Shown here piece after piece: positions 46,307 to 57,924 of a stretch of DNA of 64,000 bases. How positions within the stretch are numbered: position 1 is the stretch's first letter; the number at the start of each line of letters is the position of its first letter. The notes under the pieces were generated by a model. The model did no database searches. It saw only the letters and a program-made list of their open reading frames with translations, and had not been told where the DNA came from. The DNA lies in contig NW_019091389.1 in assembly GCF_001949145.1 (NCBI RefSeq), positions 1,463,156 through 1,527,155 of the forward strand. The letters run 5' to 3'. A program made the translations under genes and the position numbers. This stretch comes from Acanthaster planci. Lineage: Eukaryota > Echinodermata > Asteroidea > Valvatida > Acanthasteridae.

Positions 46307-47584
46307 TAACGACGGCAGTGATGTTGATAGTGGGGTTCATGACAGGTCCATTGGCTCCAACTTAGCACTAAAAAATGAAACACTTGGGCGTAACACGTCG
46401 GTGTGAATAAAAGATTGTTGTGATGGTTTGTGTACCGTGTATACAAGAGCGTAAAATGGCTCGTTAAACACAAAGCGTTCGCCACTTCAAATCAAGCGTC
46501 TACTCCCTATATCAATTATTATGCATCCTTGTTTTATCTCGCATACGGTTTCTGAAGTATTTGCACTTGTGCTGTAAGACATTTCTGGGTATTAGTTAAA
46601 AGCCAAGACACTTACGAGCTCATGACCGCACCTATTATAAAAGGATTGTTGTTATTAGTCACCAAGGTATGTGCACGAAATTAAACAATGATCCGATGTC
46701 TTGGCGTGTCTGCGTACTTTTGAATTGAGGTAATTCCAAATTAATGTGTGAATTACTGGATAGATTGAAGATGCGCTAAACTATGATTGTGTTCAAAATA
46801 AAAACTGAAAGAATGCGATTTCAAAATTTGTATATTCATGTACAATCCACTTTCAATTATTTTCTTGAATGATTAGTTGCACTATTAATCCAAGATTACG
46901 AGTGGGAGGATGGATTATTCTTACAAAGTAATGTGGAGGCGTACATGCACACACTCACACAATTTGTACCCATGTCCACCTCTGCAGAAACGTCGACCTT
47001 GACAGTAATATTATCTTGTAAATAAAAAGGTGGTCCTGACAAACCAAACGCGAGTGGGTGTTCCGAGGAGATTGTGTGGTTGGACAGGATAAGTCAAATT
47101 ATACCAAATCCAAGAAGGCTCGGTTGCTTCGCACATCTGTAGTTTAACCAATTGCTATAGCTCTCTACCAAGGGAGCGTAGGACAGGATGTGATGCAAAC
47201 CCCCTCACAACCTTTTATTGTTTTAGGCTTTTCCCTTGAATTTGAGAAAACAAGTGTTTTTGTTATGTCAAGATTTTTGTAACCTTTCATTCTTCTCTAC
47301 CAAATCCCTTAGACTTTGTACATGGTGTTTCTCGACGGGACTTCACCCAGCTCTTCAAAATGTTTAAAAAGTTAACTGACATTAAGACCTATGTTGAGGT
47401 TTTGCACGGAATATTGAGGTCATAATTATGTCATTACAATTCAAAATCATTTTCTTTTTACCCCTAGTTTCTATACAGCTATTAAAATAAGTGAAATGAC
47501 CCTGCAGAGCCCAAGTCCACATAAACATCGCCGTAAACGTTTTAGTTAGTCAGTCACGTAGCAAGAACTGTTTTCCATTTCAAA
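46307..47584. other. No supported gene
   Basis: A TATTATAAAAGG near 46628 (plus) is followed after about 30 bp by CACCAAG|GTATGT, but there is no ORF between them. Confidence 0.35.
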
Positions 47585-47779
47585 ATGAAATTGTCCTATT
47601 TTACCCGTTTCACTGTCTTGACTTGTTTTATCATTGCTTTAATTTTGGTTTTAAAATCTTTGTCATTTTGGAATATGTTAAAGACCACTGATTACGCTTC
47701 TGCACCCCCTTGCTACGCTTCTGCAAACAGCGGCGTTAACTTGGTCTACTTCAGCAAATATGCTGATGATTATAATTGA
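47585..47779 (+). CDS. Possible N-terminal exon with a membrane anchor
   Basis: The ATG at 47585 (context AAAATGA) begins MKLSYFTRFTVLTCFI and continues as about 20 hydrophobic residues preceded by Lys/Arg, then a polar Ser/Ala/Tyr stem. This layout fits a type II Golgi membrane protein such as a glycosyltransferase or sulfotransferase N-terminus, but no catalytic domain is visible. The frame stops at TGA 47777-47779. No good donor precedes the stop, and another frame (47776-48060) opens across it. Chance or a broken gene is possible. Confidence 0.25.
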   Translation: MKLSYFTRFTVLTCFIIALILVLKSLSFWNMLKTTDYASAPPCYASANSGVNLVYFSKYADDYN

Positions 47780-49099
47780 CTGAGTTCAGCCAGGCACCTT
47801 TATCTTTTTTCCATATTTGTTTCATTTTGAAATGGATATGTGAAGTGAAACCTTTTTATTCATTTGGTGGTGTTCAGTCAGGCCTATATGGTTGGTGTGT
47901 GAATACTGCACAACCCCTATGGGGACATTTTCTGTGGATGCATAATGAGCAAATTCCATGCTTGTGGAATTGTCAAGCTACAGTGAATCGTGACCCTACA
48001 ATGGAGAGCAGGTGCGGTTCTTCAAAGGTTCAAAAAGATGTCTGGACTTGCCCATTTTGAAAACGTGTTGCATGAATCACTGAAAAAATTCAGAGAACAT
48101 TTTTTAATGTTCGTATTTCCAGAGATTTATTATTCAAAGTTTAAACCAATGTAAGTATCTTGAGCATTAGCCTAGACGACATTTTGAGAATGTCATAGGC
48201 CTACTCTAAAATATTGATACCGGCGAGATTATGTTAAAGGTGTACCGGTACCTCCCTTCCAAGCCGAACCACACCTGATGAGGAAGGAATCGATTCTAAA
48301 TGAGTGAATGAAGGTAGGTCTCCACTTGTGACATTTCTTTTTTTAGATCGGAGGGCAAAGGACCATACAACATCTACGTTGCTTGTTGTCAGGAGAATCA
48401 TGGCATGCTGTTTGGTACATTGAGCTCTCAAAAGTCAATTAATTTCAAAAACAGAAAACAAACCCCAATACTTTGACATCTCTTAACACATTGGGGTCGA
48501 TCACTCCATACCAGAGGGGAAATGGATCTGCAAAGGCCAGCAAACCAGACATCTATGGTAAAAATCACTTTAGCGCTATAAAGGGTAGCTGCAATCAACT
48601 GGGTTTTATATGAAACTTCCATTTACGTTTGTCTCTCAGTTCACCATATTTTCGACTTTTGTTTTACTATCATAAAGGCTAATTTAGTGTCCTTTTAAAT
48701 ATTTATGCTAATGAATATTTCCATATTCAGGACCAAAACTGTGATGTCATACCGGACGAAAGCCTTAATGTTTCATTGGTTTGTACACAAAAAGTCCTGC
48801 ATTTTTGTAGAGTCTGCTGGACAAATTTTTCTCTTTTCAGTGAATTTATGGGTTTCCGAGTTATCAAATTTATGCCGAAACCGCTCATTTTTGCTTTCGA
48901 TGTTCTAGGGTTAGGAGTCCTCATATTTATTTCATATGTATAAATAAATGAACCAAACTTTTTACCATTAAACAAAATTAATATTTAAATTATGTTTATG
49001 AAATAGTTATAAAAGTAACCTCTTTCGTTCGAATAATTACACGACATCCTTTAAAGCCCCCCCACCCACATCATACTCTAATGACGACAAGCGGGACGA
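47780..49099. other. No supported gene
   Basis: Several short ORFs on both strands, none with splice or promoter support. Confidence 0.35.
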
Positions 49100-49830
49100 C
49101 CCGCTAGGTTGTAAAATTCATTGAAACGTGGCTAGGACGGGATGAAACCAGGAAAATTGGGCAAAAAATTGTTCTGTTAAGATCGAACTAGGGTGATACT
49201 GCCTTTCTGACACGTGTATGAAGATAGCAATACGTACGTTTTCAGTACGATTAATTAAACTGAGCATGACTCCTGACTCTGCTAAGACGTAATAGGATCG
49301 TTCCACGATGTAAAACACTTTGATACGATTGTACCACGACGTAAAAGATCACGGTACGAAACTACGATGGTAATATGTTGTTGCTGCGTGTGTGACGTGT
49401 GCAGTACGCTTGTAGAAAGCTACCGTCACGTTTCCGAACATTTACTTTACATATATTGTGCATTTAGGTATACTGGTTGAAAGAGTGCACCCAAGCAGTT
49501 CGGGCGTGGGGGGGGGGCATAATTCGTCCTGATCGAGCTGCACTTGTATCACGTGTAATAAAGATCCTACAACGATGCCGATACGCCAAGACGTGTATGC
49601 CGTTACTAGGTTACTAATATCCTCTGTCGCCGCGATTTTAAGCCACTACGACCTTGCTACGTAAATTTTGAGCATGCTCAAAATTTTGCCCCGACCTCAC
49701 CGTCCATGAGGACCATACCACGTCGCTATAAGTTCCAACTGAGTTCTTACAACTACACAAGATCTCACCACGATTGGCCTCACTCTCCCGATTTCTGAGG
49801 ACGTACTGTAGTTTGTGCTCGAGTGTGATG
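49100..49830. repeat. Probable dispersed repeat with CCACGAYG/TACGAC motifs
   Basis: About 700 bp unusually dense in CpG-containing words of the type CCACGATG, ACCACGACGT, CTACGATG, CTACAACGATG, CACTACGACC and CACCACGA, with a central perfect palindrome at 49663-49686. No ORF of note. I believe this is an ancient repeated element, but its ends were not delimited. Confidence 0.4.
49663..49686. repeat. 24-bp perfect palindrome
   Basis: AAATTTTGAGCA followed directly by its reverse complement, TGCTCAAAATTT, with no loop. It is located within the motif-dense repeat region. Confidence 0.85.
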
Positions 49831-50985
49831 GGGGTTTAACCATTAAATGTACATGAGCCGTACTCATCTTAATTATCGTTAACGATTGTTCTTGATGATA
49901 ATTAAACTTCAGTACACAGATAACTGTTCATTCCCCAAAGTGGCAAAGAAATGGTGTTGACAGGTGGGGCCGGGTGGAGGGAAAACGTCAACCTCGTTTT
50001 GCAGCTGCAAGCTTTCTAGGTGGACAGTCTCAATGCAAGTGCCACACGAGGCTTTCACATAGGCTTTTGTGTACAATGTTAAGATGGCAGTGGACTGTAA
50101 ACCCCATTGGCTTGTATATGACGAAAAAAAAGCTGCTGCGTAATCTTCTTAACTCTGGTCGCGTGCTGAAAGTAGTTAATGAATGGTTTTGCCTTCTTTG
50201 ATAATGACGACTGATATCCCATGCTGTTTCACGATTAATCTTGTCTTTATCAAACACAACGGGAAGAGTTTCCATATACTGAAGAAGAAAACAAAGTTGC
50301 AGAAATATTATGTCTAAGAAAAATTCATTACAGCTACACTTTAAAATGTGCATCATCATTTCAACGTTGCTGACAAAATTGACCGTCAAAACAAGAGGCA
50401 GTCCTCCATTAACACTGATATTTCTGTTGGGAAGACGCTACAATTTATACGAACGATAGTCGTCCGAATTTCATACTGATTTTATAACCAAAAGGATGGA
50501 GGCAGGTTATCCTGAAAATCCTTCCTGAGCTTAACATCCGATTTATTTTGCCACTGACAGCTCGATTCTTCAAAGTGAATACTTTTAAATGGGTTTCATG
50601 ATAAAAGTCTAACAAGGGTGAATCATGACATTGTGTAATTATGAATCACACGCATCTCTTCACAAAGCATTAACCGACAAAGATAATGCGTAGATCCATT
50701 GGGAACAATCGGCCATTCTGTGGTCTTAATGCGATTTTTTCATTATTTTCATGACAACTGTCTGTGGGAAATTAATCTAAACACTCTCTTACATGTGGAA
50801 AGATCAACTTAAATCTAGATATGACAGCACACTGGCAGTCATTCTGGCAGTATTTTGGAAAACTTTAGATCGTCCTTGTTATGCGACCCTAAATAAAGTG
50901 TTATTGAGATTTGCACACTAATGGGAGGCCTACTTCATTTCCAAATATTACCGGGTATACCTGGTAAACTTTTTGGCGTCTTTTT
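49831..50985. other. No supported gene
   Basis: Minus-strand ORF 50030-50389 (119 codons) overlaps a plus-strand ORF and has no splice context. Confidence 0.35.
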
Positions 50986-51060
50986 TCGGGGGGGGGGGAT
51001 TGGGGGTGGACACCATGTATCACTGCCTTGATAACCCTCAGACAGCCCCCCCCGATACAA
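50986..51060. repeat. Long G run with a downstream C run
   Basis: About 13 consecutive G at roughly 50989-51000, then ATTGGGGGTGG, then a run of 8 C near 51045. The G-rich part could form a quadruplex or pair with the C run. The homopolymer length may be affected by assembly. Confidence 0.6.
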
Positions 51061-51242
51061 TCGGACTTTGCAAGCTCCGTGCGTTTTTCGGTGCTATGAA
51101 ATTCCCTTGATATTCGTCATGAATCTTACAATGGTTAATCGGCGTATGCCTTTTTTTCATTTTCTCTATATATTTCATTAAACCTTACAGATTGGAAGGC
51201 CCTGCATTATATCAACAAAGGACTGAGGTTAAGGGACAGTTA

Positions 51243-51449
51243 AGATTTAGGCCACGTGAACCCGCTCAAAAGGACAAAGCTTCAAGTCCAGTTATGGTTT
51301 GAGGCAGTTGAACCCACCAAAAAGGACCAAAGTTAAGGTCTAAAAGGCTGGAGTCAGGTGAAGCTGCTGAAAAGGACCAAGGTTAATAAGGTCTAAGTAA
51401 GGTTTGGGTCAGGTGAACCCGCTGAAATGACTTAGGTTAAGGTCTTATC
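51243..51449. repeat. About 50-bp minisatellite, four copies
   Basis: Units share GGTTTGGGTCAGGTGAACCC, then GCTGAAAAGGACCAAGGTTA and AGGTCTAA. Copies differ by 10-25% by eye, the first and last most. Unit lengths are about 50-55 bp. Confidence 0.7.
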
Positions 51450-52269
51450 CCTTGACTTTTCCAGGCTTTCCACCTTCAGCGCCTGTGAAAAATCCTTAGT
51501 TTTAGTACGATTTTACCAAAAGTGTTAAAATTAATGAATAGATGACTGCCGAATTGAAAGAAACCGGGGACAGGAAGAGACGATGAGAAAGTGAAAGGGA
51601 ATAACTCGAAATGTGTCTAAAACGTAGCTCTCAACGTCTTTTTTAAGATCATTAATGTCATTTTTGCATATCAAAAATGGGACATTAAATGTCGAGACCC
51701 ATGCCAGTGCTCACGGTTTTATTCTCTTACTTGGTAAATACACAGTAATACCACAGTAAAACAAAACCACAGATATCCAGTAAATTAAAATGTACTGTAT
51801 AGTGTTGGAATCTGTCACTGTTTGAAGCAAAACGTTGATTTTTAGAACACAAATATATGAATGTGTTTTGTTTTGGCAGAACAAATGCGATGCATGTCAT
51901 AAGGAAGAAGACTTTCAGTGTATGGAAAAGAAATTTGGTTAACCTGTAAGATAACTTCGTTAATGACTAGACTCAAAGGTATGTTTGATTAGCGTCCCTG
52001 TTTATTTACCGAATTAGCATAAAGTTCTACACATGGCTAGGTTGCAAACCAGTAAATAAGCAGCCACTTCCACTTTAGAGAGAATTTGAACATTTCTCAG
52101 GTGTTGAAGAGGCATCAAAATAAAGTTTAATTCTCATCTTTCATTTCTTTTCAACAATTTGGTTAACTGACGAATTTTGGAGATTATTATGCACAATGTA
52201 ATGTAGCTGCTATGATGCTTTCTCCAACGTAATAGTGATTTAAAAACCGGAATTTTCCAAATAACATCT
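51450..52269. other. No recognised feature
   Basis: AT-rich, no supported ORF. Confidence 0.4.
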
Positions 52270-52490
52270 CAGCTCCCTGGGGAATACACAGCTCGATGCA
52301 GCCATTTGGCACAAAGTGGCTAAATAAACCACAGAACCATATATTCCCTCACAGGTACCCAATTACGGCTGGGTGGGGGAAGCAAGAGAAGGGCAAAGTG
52401 CCTTACCCAAGGGCGCATGCACCGTGGCCCCAGGCTGGATTCGAGCCTGCAACATGCGGCTTTACCCAGAGACTACGAATCCTACAGACC
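52270..52490 (-). mobile_element. tRNA-derived SINE
   Basis: On the minus strand a B box GGCTCGAATCC (52448-52438) is followed by TTGGGTAAGGCACTTTGCCC and, further on, ATTGGGTACCTGTGAGGGAA. This series (B box, GGCAAGGCACTT-like block, GGGTACCTG block) is a SINE body common in marine invertebrate genomes. The A box is degenerate. Plus-strand ORFs across it are by-products. Confidence 0.65.
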
Positions 52491-53235
52491 TTTTTTACCC
52501 ACGTAACCAAATTCAAACAATACCACCACGTGTGGACTGCCTTGGCCACGGTGATCGTACATATTCCTACGGGCAGCTTCAACCACGTGCAAGCGCACGT
52601 GCGAACGCTGTATGATTGACCAGTTTATCTTGAATAAGTAGATTACCATCACAACACAGCAGATGTCGAGCACAATCGTGACATCACTGGAAAAAGGTCT
52701 ATAGACGAGTTATATATTGTACTATATGTGCACATGCGTATAAATCACATATGAAGGCAACAAACTTGAGAGGTCCAACGACAATGTTCGGGGGCACAAA
52801 TTTCAACTTCATTTTCACTCATCTGCTTTTTTTTCACTTTTCTTTTCGTAAAACCCTCTGCGCTGTACATTTTTCAATGTACTTTGTGACTTTGCAGTCG
52901 ATATTTTGAATTTGATGAGGATGAAGACGTACATTGGTTAATCCTCATCGTTGATCAATATTACACTAACGAGTTCCAACATATAAGCATGTGGAGGTAT
53001 GTGTGGAGGGGGAACAAAGTGGTACTCGTTACTCATCTGAACACCTTCAAATTAGTTAACTGAAATTTGATCCGTTTCCATATGTTTCATAACTATTATC
53101 TGAAGCGTCGGCATGAACGACAACAGCTAAACAAAATATTGGCTGACTTCTATCTCCACGCTAAACTTTTCAGTGTTTGAGATCACTGAGGCACTTTCAC
53201 TTTTGCTGGATTGCATTCGAGCCTCCCTTTTTTAC
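52491..53235. other. No recognised feature
   Basis: No supported ORF or repeat. Confidence 0.4.
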
Positions 53236-53277
53236 CCGTGTCTTGAGAAGACCTTCCATTATGCATGCATGTGTTTA
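53236..53277 (-). CDS. Possible 42-nt exon
   Basis: Minus strand, very good acceptor (ATTTCCTTTTCACAACAG) and donor CACGG|GTAAAA. One frame is open, phase 1 in and out: NTCMHNGRSSQDT. A 16-bp direct duplication (TAATTGTGGACTAACG-like, about 53328-53358) lies just upstream. Too short to be confident. Confidence 0.22.
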
Positions 53278-54850
53278 CTGTTGTGAAAAGGAAATCTGGG
53301 TTGTTTTCGTAACATTTCAAGGAGATAGATTGTGGACTAACGTAATTGTGGACTAACGCCAAATAATAGAACAGAATGTCTGCGCTTAACGACATACAAA
53401 TTTAAAATGAACCGGCGGTCAGTATGTTACCTTATATTTGGTGAATAATGAACTTTGTCTACAAGTATCTCTAGTGCAAATGCGACAGTCCACACAGATG
53501 GACGTTGCCCTGAGAGTTCTCAGCACTTGAGAAATGACCCAGTTTGGATGCTTGCGGGGAAATGACTGCTGCTAGCCTCTCCTTATATGGACTTCGCACG
53601 GGCCTGACGAATTCTACGTGCCACCTTGCACACAGATTAAACTGTCTCTTTTCAGGTGCCACCACGTTTTTACGCAGGCGGGCATTATCAAATCGCAGCA
53701 TGCGTTATCAAATGTCACGTTACGCGTTGTTGAACAGGGAAATTGAGGTATTTGCTTAAAAAAATTAAAACGAACGATCTCTGCTTTGCATAATATGCTG
53801 TCAATTTGGCGTCCTTAGCTTCATGTCTGTAATCGGTACAAAGAGGCCAAACGCTTGGCTGAAATTGTAATATGTTGGAAAAGTCCTGGAGATGGCTACA
53901 AACGAATTTCATTAACGACCTTTTTCTTCTGGCAATATCATTCGTAGTTCTCCTTGTTAGTGCACGTTTGTTTTCACTCCCCGTGCTTACATGGAAGTGA
54001 GATTGTACAACGTTGCAAAGATTTGCCTCCTTGCAGTCGATGGGTTCTAGATTAAGTCGAGTTCACTTAACGCAGTTCTTGTCAGTAAAGATTAAATTAA
54101 ATATTAGAATCTTGTGTAAAAGCTTTACTTAAAGGTTACTTATTTATACATTAAAATAATCTTTAATATTTTTTAATCTTTGTTTATTTTCTCGTTTACG
54201 AGCAGACTACCATTAAGTATAATTCTGTAACTGTTAATCTGAGTACGAGACCACTAAATTGCAATGTTCTTCAAGTATTTCAATTTTTTTGAAGTGTTCG
54301 GCAGGATATTTATCTTTTAGGTCAGGTCATTTTTCAGTTTCTATAAATTGATATACTCGTGAATAATTTTTAAAATCCTTTTTACAAATGAGAAGTAACT
54401 GAATGAGAAAATGTTACAAACTCTAAAATTTTGCAAGTTATTGTTCCTATCCACGGGGTCCGGACACGCGCTACCAAGGATCAACTTTCAGACTCTATAT
54501 CAGTCAAGCAGATATAATACACCGGAAAATCCCCACAAAAACGAAAAAGTGCACACAGGCAAATTAAACTTGCTTGATCTATGTTCCTTCACAATGGCTA
54601 GGCACTATTACGTTCGGTTGTCCGATCAAGGTACAAATACTAATGGAATTAGCCTTACGACACAATGCTTTTATGTAAACATGTTACTAGTCCGTGCAAA
54701 TTTGCTCTCTTTAACTAAAAGGTTTCAAACATTTTTCCTCCCTGTTAGCCATTTAGCATTGAAGTTCAACCATTTTAAATGCTTTGCATTACTTCCCTCT
54801 GAAACATTTATCATACCTATTGTGTCAATCTTCAGAGACGTTAAATTAAT
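53278..54850. other. No supported gene; longest plus-strand ORF is here
   Basis: ORF 54411-54866 (151 codons, plus) is the longest uninterrupted frame in the window. It has no promoter, domain or splice context and is AT-driven, so I leave it uncalled. TTTATT near 54184 would be a polyadenylation signal on the minus strand for the exon at 54851-55060. Confidence 0.35.
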
Positions 54851-55060
54851 TCAATATCCGCCTTGAGCAGAAGCACCCCCTCGTCGGTTGGAATTAGCCA
54901 TGCTGGTCAGGAGTGTTCGTTTAAGTTGTTGGCAGAGACGTGCACGCAACGCGTGCATTTGATAGTCGTTCGTGAAAAATCGACGTGAAGTCCTTACCAA
55001 ACGATCCTCCGTTGCCAGAAAAATTGCGTCCACTCTTGATCCAGCTCGGGGCACACAGAC
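54851..55060 (-). CDS. Possible terminal exon, unidentified basic protein
   Basis: Minus strand. After an AG (CTTTATAG) a phase-0 frame runs 69 codons to a TGA: VCVPRAGSRVDAIFLATED..., then an Arg-rich helix-like part (RTSRRFF, ALRARLCQQLKRTLL) and a Gly/Arg/Ser-rich end. The segment is more GC-rich than its surroundings. A second frame is open over much of it, so the frame is not secure, and the acceptor is only fair. Entry phase 0 matches the exit phase of the exon at 57342-57405. Confidence 0.33.
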   Translation of the reverse strand, partial: VCVPRAGSRVDAIFLATEDRLVRTSRRFFTNDYQMHALRARLCQQLKRTLLTSMANSNRRGGASAQGGY

Positions 55061-55365
55061 CTATAAAGACCTGTAAGTTTTATCCATAGATTTTTTTTTT
55101 TAATATGTTAATTTGTCATTTGGGACAGGTAAGAAAGTTGAGTAAGAAAATGTATTGTCCATTCGAGGTGTCTTTTCATACACGTAGGCCTACAACTGTT
55201 CAACAGGGTAATGTGGTAGACATCAAGATGAGACGATGAGAAAACCATGAGACAATCACAAAAAGAACTGCGGGGTGCACTCTCGTATTTAAGCCAGAAA
55301 TATATCCGCCGAGCTCATTAATAAAAGTTATAGACTCAAAATATTCTATATTAGAGGGTCCTCAG
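55061..55365. other. No recognised feature
   Basis: AT-rich, with poly-T near 55090. Confidence 0.4.
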
Positions 55366-55765
55366 AGCCATGGAACTGGGGAATTGAAGAAATCTGAGAC
55401 TGAACCTCTGGGCCGGACTTGGGCCTTCCAATTCTGAGCAATTTGGATGCAATCGGGTCCGAAAGTGGCACTATTTGAGGCATTTTGCAGAGGGATGGTT
55501 TTTCAAAATGGCTACTTTTCTGGACAGGGACATTTTCTTCATTTTAGGGGTGGTTTGCTTCTGGTGAAAATTTCTCAAAAATTCATTGGTCAACCCCCCG
55601 AAATTGAAAGGGGACATGTGAAACATCATTTTTCTGTGCATCCTGGAAACCTGTGAGAGTTGTGAAGTATGGGGATTTATCACTGCTGTCTATGGGAATT
55701 TATTTGTTGTGGTGCACCCTAAGAGTTGGAAAATGCTAATTCCTCTCACAGCGCCCTCTATCTTC
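55366..55765. repeat. Possible dispersed repeat segment
   Basis: A compositionally distinct, GC-balanced segment ending in AGCGCCCTCT (55750-55759). It contains paired ORFs on both strands (55447-55656 plus, 55471-55683 minus) without splice sites. I believe it is an old repeat, but no terminus was found. Confidence 0.25.
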
Positions 55766-56679
55766 CATAACGCTTTTACCCTCGCAAAATCAGCCATGCA
55801 GAATTCTTTGCCATCTCTAGGATACTATCATATCGGTATCATCTTGATATAACTTATCAAGGGATTACGACATCAAAAGTAAGAACCTGACATACTGAGA
55901 TACATTTTGAGGGAAGGGTGATAACCTATAAGTAATAAATTTCATCATTCTGTAAAAATATACTTTGTGAGAGCCATTTCGTGCCTATTACCTCATCGGA
56001 GGGTTGATATCTATCTCTTTGGTGTTGTCAACCCTCTATTAATTATCTTCAACATACGAGGTGATATTCATCCAGCTTCTAAGATGTTGTCCCCATGCCG
56101 TAATGAATTATAGCAGAAAAATGACATATAGTATTTCTCAACAAGTCAGATGGCACTCTTTAAGAGTTTCGTAGATATTGCTGACATCAATAGATTCCAA
56201 CTCCGACTCCAAATGATTTTATACATTATAAGTTATACCAAGAAATCCTCATCATTTTTTTCTTTTCCCTTCAACTTTTCAAGGATTGTTACAAGAGCGC
56301 CAGGAATTCAGTCTGTCGTCTTATTGGGACACATCTAACTGGTCGTTGGTGGAAAATTGTCTCCTTTACATTTTATAAACAACTACATGTACCAAGATTT
56401 TTGTCAAGTTACAAACATTTGAAAAAAAGTGACACGCATCAAGATATTGTGGAAGATCTCAAAGCAAAAGTAAATAAAAGCATGGAAGTAAATAAAAACC
56501 CTGAGCAGATTAATGGTAAACACCCAATTTGACAATCTATTTGAGTTGGAGAGGAAGATAACTCGAAAAACAGAGCTATTAAAGACGAGTAATTACATAA
56601 GGTATATTGTAATTTTTTTAAATTCTAGTAGTGCTTTTGGCATAACAAAAAAATACAAATAATACCAGTTTATAAAATA
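55766..56679. other. No recognised feature
   Basis: AT-rich, ORF 56150-56338 unsupported. Confidence 0.4.
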
Positions 56680-56684
56680 CTCAC

Positions 56685-56775
56685 CCCTGTTAGTTACTCT
56701 TACAGTTGACAGTATCTCCGTTGGTGGCAGAATTGAACCCCTTTCTACATGGTTTGGCATCCGTTGCGCTCCTTA
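56685..56775 (-). mobile_element. Degenerate tRNA-like SINE head (or exon)
   Basis: Minus strand: A-box-like AGCGCAACGG (56770-56761) and B-box-like GGTTCAATTC (56739-56730), closer together than in an intact tRNA. The same segment is also an open frame (RGSILPPTEILSTVRVTNR) ending at the strong donor AGGG|GTGAGT. The two readings exclude each other only in part. I favour a decayed tRNA-derived element. Confidence 0.3.
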
Positions 56776-57044
56776 ATTTTCAAATAATGCCCTTTGTTCT
56801 CAATGTTTCACTTGCCTTCTTCATTTCTCCTCTGACTTTTAGGAATATTTACACCGATCCTTAATCTATGTTCATGTATGCCAGTGAGAGTACATTGCTT
56901 TTATAAATTGGTATATTTAATATACTTATCTCACTAAGTTAAGACCCAACACACAACTCTCACTGTGAACGGCATAGATATGATTCCCATGCGAAAATGG
57001 AGAGGTGATTGGGTGGGAGTGCTATGGACATGCATCATCTTAAA

Positions 57045-57251
57045 TCACATCTTAGCCAAAATCACAACCAGGATGATGTGATTTTGGAAACGCGCGGACA
57101 CGAAATGTGTTATTGGACTCGAACAACATAATCGTGGATGTCGTTTCTGACTCGGATGTGATTTCTGGTTGTGAAGATGTGATATTGGATAATAATCACC
57201 AAAATCACCTTCAGGCGAGTTGCTTTTTCATTTCTGCCGAGAAATCACATC
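57045..57251. repeat. Cluster of GATGTGA / TCACATC words
   Basis: Exact heptamers occur at 57045, 57075, 57155, 57176 and 57245 in both orientations, several extended to GATGTGATTT. AACCAGG/CTGGTT lies beside two of them, suggesting a decayed inverted duplication. Confidence 0.45.
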
Positions 57252-57341
57252 CAGGCCGTGTAAAATGCCTGGTGGCCAATTAACAATTTTATTTATTTTT
57301 TCAATTTTTTTGCAACACAAATCAGAAGGGCCTGCACTAAC

Positions 57342-57405
57342 CTTGTGCAGTGTTTTAGCTATGAGGTCAATTGCCTTCAGAGAGTCTGTGATATGATTCC
57401 TGTAC
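57342..57405 (-). CDS. Internal exon of an unidentified protein
   Basis: A 64-nt minus-strand segment between the acceptor TTTTAGTGTGTTCAG and the donor CAAG|GTTAGT. Entry phase 2, exit phase 0. It reads YRNHITDSLKAIDLIAKTLH, a regular amphipathic helix with alternating Leu/Ile and charged residues, unlike translated AT-rich intron. The next candidate on the same strand (54851-55060) starts in phase 0 and would follow in frame. No family recognised. Confidence 0.42.
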
Positions 57406-57924
57406 CTGAACACACTAAAATATCGCCTTCTTACAAATAAGTGCATTATAATCCACTATGAATATGAGGTAGGGTAATTGTCGTTAATGCCAGCGACAAG
57501 TCACCACAAGACGTTAGCGATGTCGTTACAAAGTTCAAATGATTCAAAGTTCAAATTTGACATGGTTGTTGTCAAACCTTACTTGTCATGATTTGGCCAG
57601 TAAATATAAAATCGTCACAATTAACAAATGAAGTGGTAGGATCAGCTATGAAGAGTATCACCACACAGCATATTAGATGGTGCTGAATCCCATCCATCTC
57701 AAACACCGCGCTCCGCAATGATCATGGTGTACAGCCATCGTCCGCCGCTCTCTGAAACTCGGGCGATAAGAAATGTTTTTGCTCCTTCAAATGCCCCATA
57801 TACAACGCTGAGATAATCTGGGTGTCAGTTTGTTTTTGGTTTTTATTTTTGGCTCCATATCGAAACTACACTGTAAAACCCCAAAACGTTTGACGCCTTG
57901 ATAAACTATGGAATTCCATATCTG

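Noticed and set aside
54411-54866. 151-codon plus-strand ORF, the longest in the window
   Set aside because: No promoter, splice signal, domain or protein-like composition; expected occasionally by chance in 64 kb, and it abuts a better minus-strand candidate.
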